Shown: one piece after another, positions 13,396 through 25,700 of the stretch
How positions within the stretch are numbered: the first letter of the stretch is position 1
Layout: each line of letters opens with the position of its first letter
DNA from: Apostichopus japonicus
Taxonomy: Eukaryota > Echinodermata > Holothuroidea > Aspidochirotida > Stichopodidae
Assembly: GCF_037975245.1 (NCBI RefSeq)
Contig: NC_092569.1
Span: 13,910,501-13,974,500 of the forward strand
Length of the DNA: 64,000 nt
Direction: 5' to 3'
The notes under the pieces: generated by a model
The model's database searches: none
Told to the model about the DNA's origin: nothing
What the model saw: the letters and a program-made list of their open reading frames with translations, nothing else
Program-made: the position numbers and the translations under genes

Positions 13396-14409
13396 ACAGT
13401 AATAATTATTTATTTTGTAAAGCGTAAAATCCACAAAAGTGCTCTCAAACGCTATGTAACAGCAAATGAAAAAAAATAAATGACACAAATATGTAGTCAA
13501 AATGCAGAATAAAGTACCATATAAATGAGTATGAAAAATAAAAAGCATGCACGTTTGAGTTTGTTGGAGTATTGCACATGAAAAGAATTTAATACACAGT
13601 TTAAATATTGCAGTAATGCTGTCTAAAAAGGAAGGTTTTCAGCTTTGACTTGAATGTCGTAAGACTAGAAACAGTTCTGAGTTCAGCTGGCAGCTCATTC
13701 CAAAGGCGTGGCCCAGCCACGCAAAATGCACCGTTCCCATAGCTGTTTGTCTTGGTGATCTGCACCTCCAGACGACCGTGACCAGCAGAACGTAGGGCTC
13801 TTGTTGGCTGATAAGGACGGATGAGATCTTGCAGGTATGGATGTGCCATGTTGTTCTGGTACTTGAACACAAGAAGAAGGACTTTGAACCTAATCCGCTG
13901 AGACACTGGCAGCCAATGAAGATCATGCAATACTGGGGTAATATGACTAGATGTTCTCGTTAGTGTAACAATCCTTGCTGCTATGTTTTGGAGCCTTTGC
14001 AGTCGTTTTATTTGTTTAACTGGCAGTCCACAGAAAAGTGCATTGCAGTAATCCAGTTTACATGTTATGAAAGCATGGATTAACTGCTCTGTGGCTTCTC
14101 TGGTGAAGTATTTTCGTATTCTTCCGATGTTGTAGAGATGGAACTGAGCAGACCGACACACAGATGTCATATGGTCTTCCATAGAGGCATGTTTGTCCAT
14201 TATGACACCGATGCTCTTTGCCACATCACTAGGCTCCACCTGATGGTCACCAATCATGATGCTTGGACACTCTATCTTTCTGGCCAGATGCTTTGATGAT
14301 ATAAGAAGCACCTCAGTCTTTGAGTCATTCATTTTCAGGCATTTATGTGACATCCATTGCCGAACTGTGGTTATGCACTTCTCTAGACGATGCACAGTGA
14401 TACTAAAAA
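13396..14409 (-). mobile_element. 5'-truncated CR1/L2-like LINE in a Ser/Thr intron of unit A
   Basis: The insertion interrupts a sequence that is continuous in other copies: tcaatgatccctacacaatctgatag near 15497, and tcaataaaccctatgcaatctg near 1245. The element runs on the minus strand, 5' end at about 14405, with an A-run at that junction. Its 3' UTR ends in an AT-rich tail (tttacaaaataaataattatt read on the minus strand). Only the segment after the RT catalytic centre remains. The same insertion is at 1-123 in unit Z and is absent from unit B. Confidence 0.85.
13601..14395 (-). CDS. Reverse transcriptase C-terminal fragment of a CR1/L2-like LINE
   Basis: This is an uninterrupted 264-residue frame. 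It begins at the RT 'thumb' edge (LKMNDSKTEVLLI), which in this family follows the YADD catalytic box, so the box itself is missing. It continues with the typical KLDYCNALFCGLP, LQRLQNIAARIV, LHDLHWLPVSQRI and GPRLWNELP blocks that end CR1/L2/Rex-like ORF2 proteins. It cannot be active by itself. It has no lesions over 264 codons, so the insertion is fairly young. The ATG is simply the first Met after truncation, not a native start. Confidence 0.85.
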   Translation of the reverse strand: MHRLEKCITTVRQWMSHKCLKMNDSKTEVLLISSKHLARKIECPSIMIGDHQVEPSDVAKSIGVIMDKHASMEDHMTSVCRSAQFHLYNIGRIRKYFTREATEQLIHAFITCKLDYCNALFCGLPVKQIKRLQRLQNIAARIVTLTRTSSHITPVLHDLHWLPVSQRIRFKVLLLVFKYQNNMAHPYLQDLIRPYQPTRALRSAGHGRLEVQITKTNSYGNGAFCVAGPRLWNELPAELRTVSSLTTFKSKLKTFLFRQHYCNI

Positions 14410-16135
14410 AAACCTACACAATCTGATAGATTAATCGAAATCAACTGACATTATAGTTTTAATCTATTTATTCAGTATTATTTTCATATCTAGAAAACGA
14501 CATTTACTTCTCTCATCTGTTCACAATAATCGAGTTCGATACATGCTAACTCTTTAAACTATCTAAACTAAGATAAATATAATGGAACTTTGTTAACTTT
14601 GAAAAGTGTAGACAGACTAATGAACTAAAACTATCATTTGTTAGTTGCTCAGACGAACATTCCAAACTATCGCCTTATGAAGAAGCATGCAAACTAAAGT
14701 TTAAGACGAAACAACTGTATTTGTAAAGTAAATTGGATATAATTTCATCTAATGAACATTAAAGCACTAGTCAAGACATAGCGAGAATGGAGCTCCATGA
14801 ACCTACCACGTTACATGTTGAGACTATCCATGTTTTTGAAATTCATTTTTGTTGATGGTTGCCATTTTATCGGTTAACCAATACATCTTTTGACTGCATT
14901 GTTGTAATTAGTAATTCACTTAATGGTGTTGCTAACATTTCTATTGGATATGTTGTTGATCAAATGATAATATATCACAATTGTTGATATTTTAAATAAT
15001 AAAACTAAGTTTGAAGTGGTCACATGATATATTTATTCCCGTAATAAGGCAAAACTAGACACATGATTGGACGTTAGCATACTTATGTAGTATTTACCTC
15101 ACATGTTAATACACAACGTTCTTAATTTTCACTTAAACCAGCAGCGTTGGACTTAATACTTATTGAGGTCCACTTTGAAAACAGTATCCTTCTGGTTTAT
15201 GAATATCAATCTGTTTTCTGACGGAGTCAAATACTGAAAAATAGTGCAGTATTTGTTATCACGTTACCTGTTGTAGGCATCCCTGTTGTTGTCAACAAAT
15301 TCTTGGACGGTGCTGTCATTTCATCAGTTGACGGTGATATTCCTATCCCATCTATTGAGTACACTGTAGTTGCTGATTGGTCACTCGTTTCCGTTCCCAA
15401 TGTACTTATTGTATCTATAAACGAAACATCGAAGATGAGCGGTCACTCAGTAACACTAAAGCATTTAGATTGAAAACACATTACTTGATTTATCTCAATG
15501 ATCCCTACACAATCTGATAGAAGATTCGAGATTAACTAACATTATTGTTTTAATCCATTTAATCAGTATTATTTTCATATCTAGTAAACGACATTTACTT
15601 CTCTCATCTGTTAACGATATGTACAGTGTCAGTTGTTGCTCAATCGATTTCGATACATGTTAAATCTTTAAACTATCTAGACTAAGATAAATGTTTATAA
15701 TTTTGTTAACTTTGCAAAAGCTTAAACAGACTAAAGAACTTAAGCTGTCGTTTGTAAGTTGCTCAGACAGACATTCAAAATGTATCGGCTATAATTTTAT
15801 CTCATACACATGAAAGCACTAGTCAAGACATAGCGAGAACAGAGCCCCAAGAAACTATAACGTTATCTGTTGAGACTATCAATAGTTTTGAAAAATTAAT
15901 TTTGGTTTATGGTTGTCATTTCATTGGTTAAATGTTGTTTCATCTTTTGAGTACATGGTTTTAAATAATAATTTACTTTGTGTTTTTGCTAGCTTTTTCT
16001 TTGAATATATTGCTTGAATGATAAATTATCACATGTGCTGATTTTTTAGTAATAATCTCTCTGAATGAATCCTACACAATCTGATAGAAGAATCGAAATT
16101 AACTGACATTATTTTATGAGCTAATTAATCATTAT
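14410..16135 (-). repeat. Amplified Ser/Thr-exon modules of unit A
   Basis: Same block as 124-4200: conserved intron pieces at 14413, 15508 and 16074 (cacaatctgatag) and exons K-T-K at 14815-14931, 15268-15414 and 15867-15988. The type T exon is open with phase-1 borders (VYS, PSTDEMT, LLTTTGMPTT). The K exons are frame-broken and have altered donors. Confidence 0.7.
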
Positions 16136-16636
16136 TACAGCAGGTGATTTTGTGCGCTAATATTATGTCTTATAACTTGTGATGGTTAAGTTCTACCTAG
16201 AATTTTACCGATACCTAAAGCTCTACTGTAACCTTTACCTTTAGCTTGGTGGCACGTTCCACCCACAACGGTTCTTTTCCATAAAATCCTGAAATTCGCA
16301 TAGACCTGAGAAAAGCAAATGATACATACTTATCAAATAGGGATGAAATTTGATAAGCGGGAGTACTGACTACGCTCATTTTTTTATTTTATTTCATGAG
16401 CTGATAGAGATAATAATATAGAAAAATTGATGCTATATAAAACGTATATGGCCTAATGGCCATATACCTAATGGCCTAATGGTGTTAAAACTCTGTTTGC
16501 AACAAAGTAATGTCAGAGGTATCATATAGGACTTTCATCCACAGAAGCCATTTGCAAAGAAAGGTTTTATCATTTTGTATATTTGCTGTGATGTACTATT
16601 TGTTATCTTGGTGACTGATATTGTTGGTATATAGTC

Positions 16637-17823
16637 AGGGTTGGGTTTTGACCGGTCAAAACCTGTTTTGACCACAAAGCGGTTTAAACCTGGTTTAAAC
16701 CGGTCAAAACTAGGTTTAAACCGGTCAAAACTCAAAAATAATTCGGAAGCTCCCGACAAAGTTCTGCAGATGGTCTTGGGTAGTGTGAAGTGTAATGCAT
16801 ACCATTGGAGTGTTCATAATATCTGTTCTAAGGTATTCTCTCATTTGGTTGCTTATCTTCCCAAGAATCAGTATGAAATTATATACAAAAATGTGAAGCT
16901 GATGAAGATGTCACATGTATGTTCTGACTAGGCTATACTTCAACTTTAATGTTCCTATGAGGTACACCGTACTAGGCCAGGCCTAAAGTACTACTCTAGA
17001 TATTTGTTCTCTCAACCACAGACGGACTGCAATCAATTATCCTCATCATACAATTATCAGCATGGTTGCAATTGCAAGAAATCACCTTTATATATATATG
17101 GGTAGTGTCGGACGTACATTTTTTCGGTGTCGGACGTACCCGTGCAAAATATTTTAACACCAACCATCGAATGTAGCGGGAATATGCAAAATGTAATTTA
17201 CATGTTGATAATTAGTATCAGACATATTAGTTGTAACTTTTCACTAATTGAATGATGCAAGTTAATTAGCTCAATTGGGAACAAGTGTTGAGAATCAGAT
17301 GTTTTAAAGTTGGCATTTCTTGGAGATGTACTGTACATCCGACACCAATTGTACTTTTTGACCAAATTTCAAATTTTTTGCCAATAGGGGGTTTATACCT
17401 ATTTACAGAATTGCCCTGTACTGATAAATTAACAGAAGTCTTGACATGCCTATTTTGAGCTGTAGTAAATTAGTTGTTATAAGTTCAATTACAGTTTAAC
17501 TTTAGACTGTAAATTGTAGTTACAGTAGGAAGTTTCATGGAAATAAAAGTTCCTCAATTTATGTGTCTTTTTAATTTAATTTTAATAATACTGTATATCT
17601 CTGTTCCACATGTGTCCTTTGAACATTGCTTGATAGGGGCCTACATGGTTTAGATACTTGCTGTAGATGAAAATCTCTTATTGGGTTGACAAACATGTCA
17701 GTTTATGCACAAACTTAGTTTTGACCAGTTTTGACCACTTTTAGGTGGTCAAAACCCCCCGGTTTAAACCAGGTTTAAACCGGGTTAAACTGGGCGGTTT
17801 AAACCGCCCGGCTAAAACCGGCC
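16637..17823. mobile_element. About 1.19-kb insertion with GGTTTAAACC/GGTCAAAAC-rich ends (hAT-like non-autonomous?)
   Basis: Unit Z lacks this block between tggtatata (about 4700) and catgtctctc (about 4796). Both ends carry clustered palindromic motifs: GGTTTAAACC repeats, TTTTGACC on the left, and GGTCAAAAC on both sides, in opposite order so the ends can pair. The left edge reads cagggttgggttttgacc, which resembles hAT-type termini (CAGGGTTG). The right edge is decayed and lacks the matching end. The interior repeats 'tcggacgtac' twice near 17110-17140. No transposase was recognised. Confidence 0.55.
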
Positions 17824-18240
17824 ATGTCTCTCTTATTAGTTTTATTTTGAATATGTGTTGAAATGAGAAACCAATATGGTTGAATAATACCTGGGTTTAA
17901 TATGTCTAAAGATGTTCTCCAATGTCACATATATTTGCGATTAAGAACCGCTATGACTTTCTACATGATCAACAAATGATGACTGTGATTACCAAATACA
18001 CACGTACGATTTAATATGAGGAAATTTCGTCATGTTAAGCAACCGCATAAAATAAAGTATGTCGGAGAAAAACCATAACTTGCCCTGGAACCATTGCTAT
18101 CTAATATTTAGTATATAAATGTTAATAAAATGATAATTTCGCTTCGTTTACTTACCCATCGCTCTGACAAAATTGATGTTCTGCCTAATCAGAAATCCAA
18201 AGATTAAGATGTACGTCCAAGTAACATAGCGATAAGCCAT

Positions 18241-20560
18241 CTTCAAGTCGTAACAAATACTTTCTTTTAAGCTACATTTAAGCTAAAATTGCGAAAATAT
18301 TACCTCGTTTTGTGAGTAGAGTAACCATATAGGAGAGTTTATGTTGAAGTAAATACCACCCTCATTGAAGTAATAAAATATATCATAAAAGCAATTAGGG
18401 TATACTCTGCAGAATTCTATATTGCAGCCAGTTGTTTTGATTTCTTTGATGTATTTGCTTAAACATATAGGTCAGATCAAACACTATACTTTACAGATAC
18501 ATTTTGCAACAGGATATTAGCCAATTAAGCAGAGAATAAGCAGTATCTTGTGCTAAATAGCACAGCTTTGTTCAAGAAAGAAGGGTAGTCTTCTTAATTA
18601 TACAAATTCGATACACTTTTGAAATTACGTAGCGCCTATGCATTTAACTTTTTTCAATACTTAGTAATATTATTGAAGCTCTAACGATCAATAATTTGGA
18701 ACAATAGTTGAGTAGGTCCAGCTTCTTTCTAGCCTATTTCGCTCCACTGCAGGAGGAAGGCCTCTTCATCGATTTTCCAATTCCATCTGTCCTGTGCTCT
18801 CCTTTGCCATAGAACACCTGTAAATTCTCTGAGTTCATCTGTCTATCTTCTACTCTGCCTGCCTCTCCTTCTGACACAAGTTCTTGGGGTCCAGTTGGTA
18901 ATTTTCTTTGTCCATCTGTTATCATGTTGCCTGGCCAAATGGCCGGCCCAACGCCATTTCTTGACTTTGATTTCCTTTATGATGTCATGGACATTGGTTT
19001 TCTCTCTTAAGTTTTGGTTGGTTACTCTGTCTCTCCTTGTGACTCCAATCATGATTTTTTCCATCGCCCTCTCTGTCACTCTCAACTTCTTTTCCAGTTT
19101 TTTCGTTGTTGTCCAGGTCTCCGCACCATATGATAGTACAGGAATTATGCACTGGTTGAAAACTTGTTTCTTCAGTGATGTTGGAAGGTCCTGGTCACGG
19201 AAAATGAAGATTAGTTTGCCAAATTTGACCAGCTAACAACATGTAATTGCTTTCTCTGAACCTTCCGTCAAGGAAACATATTGGCAAGTGGGGAAAATTA
19301 CTTCTCAGTTATTAAATATTGCACTAGAAACATTTCTTTTAATGTGAAATATCATCTTCGGTACATCATCATCAGTATAACTATCAACATCAGAAAATCA
19401 TCCATGACTAGCCAGATACACCTTGTATGTTTTCCATTAAACTTTGGTTATTCGTTTAAGTCGTTAACATCACCCACCACCCCCCACCACCCCCCCCCCC
19501 CCGTCTAACCCACCCCACGCACCAAAACAACTGTTTTTGGAGATTTTCTTCTCATTCCTTACTACTTAATTAGCGTTATGAGATGAGAAAGATCTAGACG
19601 GATATTATTTGAATCTCTTTTTGCTACAGCGTAGAGAATGGAACTCTTTCAAGTGTGTACTACTATAAACAATTTATTGATTTGAGTATAGGTTAATCTC
19701 CCCTTTTCCATCGTTCATGTTAAATCTAAAAACAAACGGTTTTGGGTTGAAGAAATTGCAATATTGACTAAAATGTGTAGTAGCTCAAAAACTACTTGGA
19801 TTCCATGTATTTAAAAACCAAATAGGCAATCGATGGACTTGCAGGTTTCATCCCATATTTGGGTATAGGACCAGTGTTATCGTCACCGATAACTTTTTTT
19901 TTTAAAAAGGAGCGTCTTTACGTAATTTGTTTGTATGTGTTCTCTAATGCATCATTTTACAAAGCTTTATATTATGTCTTTCGGTCTTTGGGTTGTTATT
20001 GTTACAATAGCTTTGTAATGTGTTATTTGTTATTGACTTAAATTTGTTCATTTCTCCTACTTTCACCGTACTTTTATGGCACGAGTGCGAAATAAAAGGA
20101 ACAAATCGGTCCCGTCAAACGAATCCTAGCTCGTTATTTAGAGACACATACAGTGACAACCAGTATTGAGGTCATCACTTTGACTCATAAAGTTTAAACT
20201 ACATCAGCCTTGAATTTGAATGCCATCTATTCCTTTGATATTTTATGTCAGTATGCATCAAGCTTTCATAGAAACAGCTCATTCAAACAGTCATGTCTTT
20301 ATGCCTGGTATGACACTTTCAGATATGTTATCATCTTGGCATATGCATTATAACTGGAATAACAACTTATTTTTTTATCAAAGTAAAATTTGCAGCAATA
20401 TTGTTCATTTTGTACTGTAGTCTTACAACAATACCAATGCGTTCCGCAAGACAATATAGACTGTTAATTGCGAGTAATAATGTCGATTCAGTACACCGGA
20501 CCATCAAACTAGAGGATACCATCAAGGGGTCTGAACTGTAGCGCCTGACCTAGTGTTAGT
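18241..20560. other. Spacer upstream of FReD unit A
   Basis: Apart from the RTE fragment, it aligns with 5210-8210. It contains a poly-C tract (about 19490-19502) preceded by a CCACC-rich stretch. Open frames here are short and differ between the two spacers, so none is called. Confidence 0.55.
18722..19240 (-). mobile_element. RTE-type LINE 3' fragment (endonuclease-reverse transcriptase tail)
   Basis: On the minus strand the frame from about 19235 reads LPTSLKKQVFNQCIIPVLSY, then GAETWTTTKKLEKKLRVTER, DIIKEIKVKKWRWAGHLARQ and an RRRGRQSRR tail. This is the conserved C-terminal end of 'endonuclease-reverse transcriptase' LINEs. A TAG follows RQSRR, and the expected DEL...W...EAF..W continuation is still readable after it. 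Unit Z lacks the insertion at the matching place (about 5683-5690), so it post-dates the Z/A duplication. Confidence 0.8.
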
Positions 20561-20569
20561 AAGAAACAT

Positions 20570-22002
<1,433 letters not shown>

Positions 22003-22058
<56 letters not shown>

Positions 22059-22062
22059 TATG
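22003..22062. repeat. TA microsatellite
   Basis: (TA)n of about 50-60 bp flanking the 3' side of the insertion. Past it the sequence aligns with the unit A 3' flank. Confidence 0.9.
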
Positions 22063-22659
22063 ATAAAAATGAAAAAGTACACAAAGATGACTAATATAAA
22101 TACTGATTGTTTAATCATATTTACTGAAAATTTAACAGCCTACTACTAATTTACAAAGCTATGTGATGCTATCAGAATAAACTGAGAAAACCTTTTTGTT
22201 CGATTTGGAGATAATTTCATAACAGTGAAGGTAATCAGCTTTAATCAAAGAGTTTTAATCCACATTATGAGGTGGAAGCTTTTCCCTTTGAAATTGTGTA
22301 CTTTGCTTTCTTACATATGATTACTGAAACCAAAAACGAGTCCGCGCAACAAAATCGATAATTCAAATACATTATTTACATTCTCTGTATCCTCTTTTTG
22401 TGAATAGGAGGAGGTAGTAGCCTTTTCAACTACAACTTTTTATTTATATAATTATAATCTGCTGGTCTGGAGAAACAAGACTCAACCTACTTTGATACGA
22501 TAATGTGATATATAACTGAGCCCTGAGTAATAACCCTTACATTTTAGTTCTTCGTATTCTTAGCTTCAAGTACGTCGTACATCATATTACCTGAATATAA
22601 TCGAATTAAGTACATTACTCTTCTGTAAGCAAAGCCGTCGTAATCCTCTCCCTTCGCCA

Positions 22660-22665
22660 TTTATT
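22660..22665 (-). promoter_or_regulatory. Poly(A) signal of the FReD gene, unit B
   Basis: AATAAA on the minus strand, about 110 nt past the stop codon at 22775. The aligned hexamer in unit A (9604-9609) is GATAAA. Confidence 0.55.
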
Positions 22666-22774
22666 ACCCCTAGCGATTAAAATTAGACATCCATCAAATA
22701 TGGCAATTTTTTATAGATCCGTGGATATCACGACTTCACAGAAGAAATGGTCGCGAACATCTGATAGTCGAGCC

Positions 22775-25700
22775 TCACAACGGCTTAATTTTCATATCCA
22801 CTGCTACAACAGAACAGTTTTTTTCACGTGTTAACCTCTGATATAGACAGATACCTGTATCCCAAGTGTCACCGTAGATTCCATTCAACATAACACTATA
22901 GCAAGCCTTGAACCACCAGCCGCCGGGATGATAAGCAGAATGAGCACAATTTTGGCCGGCTAAGTCATTGTCCTGATCGAAAGTTGAAAATTTCATATCT
23001 CGATGGTAATCCATGTAGTCATAATCTGTTAAATGTATAAACAAGAGAGTTTGTCATAATAAGCTTCAGACATAATTTTTTTTGGGAGGCAGTCTAATAC
23101 TTCCTGCAACCTTAACAAAAATGTAGGTGAATAAAACTGACCTAAACCTAGGATTGTGTCGATAGATTTTTAGATGTTTTCCAAGAACTCAGCATTTTCA
23201 GATTGTTAATGCTCCTTCTCTCTCAATATTTCACTAGTCTTAAGCGGTCCTGATACATATACTACGACATTCATACAAACAACTTTACATCTTACATGCA
23301 GTCAACAAAACCAGACTAAATTAAACTCGTTCAGAGGTATTTCCCATTTGTGTAAAAATACATACCGAAGCTCCCTGTGTAACTTCCAAGTGTTAGCTCG
23401 TATTTTGTTGCCTCGGAACTTATTCGAAACAGATTGTATTGAAGATATGCACTGTCATCGTTGGTATTGTTGAACCAAACATCAATTCTTAGTTGATGAT
23501 CTCTCTGAGCTGATATGACGTGTAATTTCTCATTTCCAAGCCAGAAACTAGAATTGAGATCACCAAATCCATCTTTGTAGTTATTCCAAGTTTCATAAAA
23601 TGAAACAGAACCATCAACCCGCTTCTGAAACAGCTGTGTAAATAGTAATGACTTATTTCATAGAAGTATGCACTAGAGAATATTTCTATAAGATCTACAG
23701 TTTTTATGAAGATAACTACAGTTGCGTTAGGTTAATATGTTATAACTGCTCAACTTTAGATGAAATTGTGCAACGAACGAAAACCTTCCTTGAGAAGACT
23801 TCAAATATGATAATTAAGAAAAGACCGATGATGCTACTATTATGTGATTTATCCACTTCAAGAAAGAAAAGAGCGTTGTGCGAAAATGTGAAATGGACAG
23901 TATACTGGTTTACTGAAGAAAACTTACCATCCAACCATCTTTGCAATAAACTTGGAATGGTTCATGTGCCCAAGAAGGTGGACGTATCGAATAAATGCCT
24001 TCTTTGGTGGATAAACCATCATAAATATCCTGACAGTTTGTGATTATTTGACAAGTCGTACCATTTCCCCAGTAGCTCTCTTTACACTCACAAGATGAAC
24101 TTTGACCTTTGTTATGGCATGTTGCATCATTACTGCAAGAGTATTCTTCACAGTGGAGAACATCATTTTCACATGTGCAATGTCTTGTGCAGTTCAAGTT
24201 AACATGCGATGATCCGTTCTGTGCAGAAATGTTCAAGAATACGAGCAAGTCGAGAGAAATTATTAACTGTTCGCAAATAAGACTTCATTTAACGGGTAAT
24301 AATATAGAATACATTAGTGGAAAATTTAATGTTATATTCATTGTCTTTTGTAATCTGGAAATAATTGCCCCAACAAAATCTGCATATCGGCACGTCGGGA
24401 CTACTGCATTTTCTGAAGGGTTGATATAATAACCTCAAACGAACCTTCAAATCAATGTTTCTGCCCCGTCGAAAATGTCATAAGTGATATCCGAATCTGA
24501 TTTATATTAACCTATAACCTTTAAATGACGTTCCGAAAAACTTTATCTTATTATAGCTATATCGTAAAAGGTTAAAGAAATTGATATTTTTCAACGGAGT
24601 AGGTAGTAAGAATAGTATACGAATATGGGCACAAGCAAAGTACATGCTCGTTTATTTTTTTTTTTTTTGTATTGATGCTATTTACAATCTCTATATCACA
24701 TCTTCGAAAATCGTGACAAATGCGAAAAATGACGAATGTCGAGTTTTGTGAAAATACCGAAATTACTCCTGTGGGCGAGTGGTAGCATCCGCATTCATTC
24801 AACGGTATGCATGCTCCATCTCTGATTAAGAAGCCATCTGGACAGACACACGTATAACCTGGTTCATCATCACAGCTCTTAAAACATCCATTGAGTCCGT
24901 CGGGATCGTCGCACGTAGTTTGGCATGAACAGTTCATCCATATCATGTTGGTTGGGCAGGATTCTGAAGTAAAATGACATATTCAAGTCGGCGGTCTTAA
25001 TAATTGCCTTTTAACTATGCATTCAACAACATGACGGTTCTTTCAAATGCTCACCTGGCAAAATGTTTACAAAAATTAGAAATTCCAAACGGAGATATAA
25101 TTTCCCAGAAGAAGTCTCTATAAGTATTATACAATACGAATTATTTAAACTATCATTATGAGAGGTTACTTGTAGCTTCGCCGCTTCAGTTTGTTTCTGA
25201 CATGTAAAAGTTCAATTAACCGAGGTTAGTTCAGCATATTACAATGTCTGTTGTGAGTGGTAATGTTATTGGTTGGCTATTATAACATATTATGATTGAG
25301 AGATCAAACTAAGCTATCAAATATGTAAAATTGTTCACTTTTCAATCAAGTTTTGTAAGTTACTATAGTGTCTTACTGTTAACACGTTATGTAATAGAGA
25401 TACATTAGAAAGCCAGGCGGTAGGGAATTCACGTATGTCTATCTACTTCTTACAATTGTATCTCCAATTATGAACTGAAGTAATTGCAGACTAAATGGTA
25501 AACATTTTAAATCACCTGTAGTAGGCATCCGTGTTGTTGATAGCTCAATTGTACTTGTAGCTGTAGTTGTCGATGGCGTTTCAACGGCTGACGTTAATAA
25601 TCGTATTTCATCCGTAGATGGCATCGATGTTGACTTGATTCCACCCACTGTTATTTCCTGAATAATTCTCGCACCTGAAAAGGGAAATAATCAGTGTTAG

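Larger units (their letters stand above)
9719..18240 (-). pseudogene. FReD gene, unit A: TIL-EGF-fibrinogen paralogue with three disabling lesions
   Basis: This paralogue of the 22775-28229 gene has matching exon lengths. Exon 1 (18156-18240) starts with ATG and a signal peptide (MAYRYVTWTYILIFGF). Exon 2 (16239-16305) is 67 nt instead of 66: an extra G in tgtgggtgg shifts the frame. Then come K (15867-15988), T (15268-15414, intact) and K (14815-14931). Next are a Ser/Thr exon (13135-13293), TIL (12378-12577), EGF plus FReD start (11558-11848), FReD middle (10456-10723) and FReD end (9719-9969). The TIL exon has a 3-nt insertion creating TAA (12444-12446). The EGF exon has TGA at 11819-11821 where unit B has a Cys codon. 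The last three exons are otherwise well kept, with DQDND, GGWWFNAC and MKIKPL. The lesions are independent, so this is a dead or dying gene; a truncated transcript is still possible. Confidence 0.8.
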
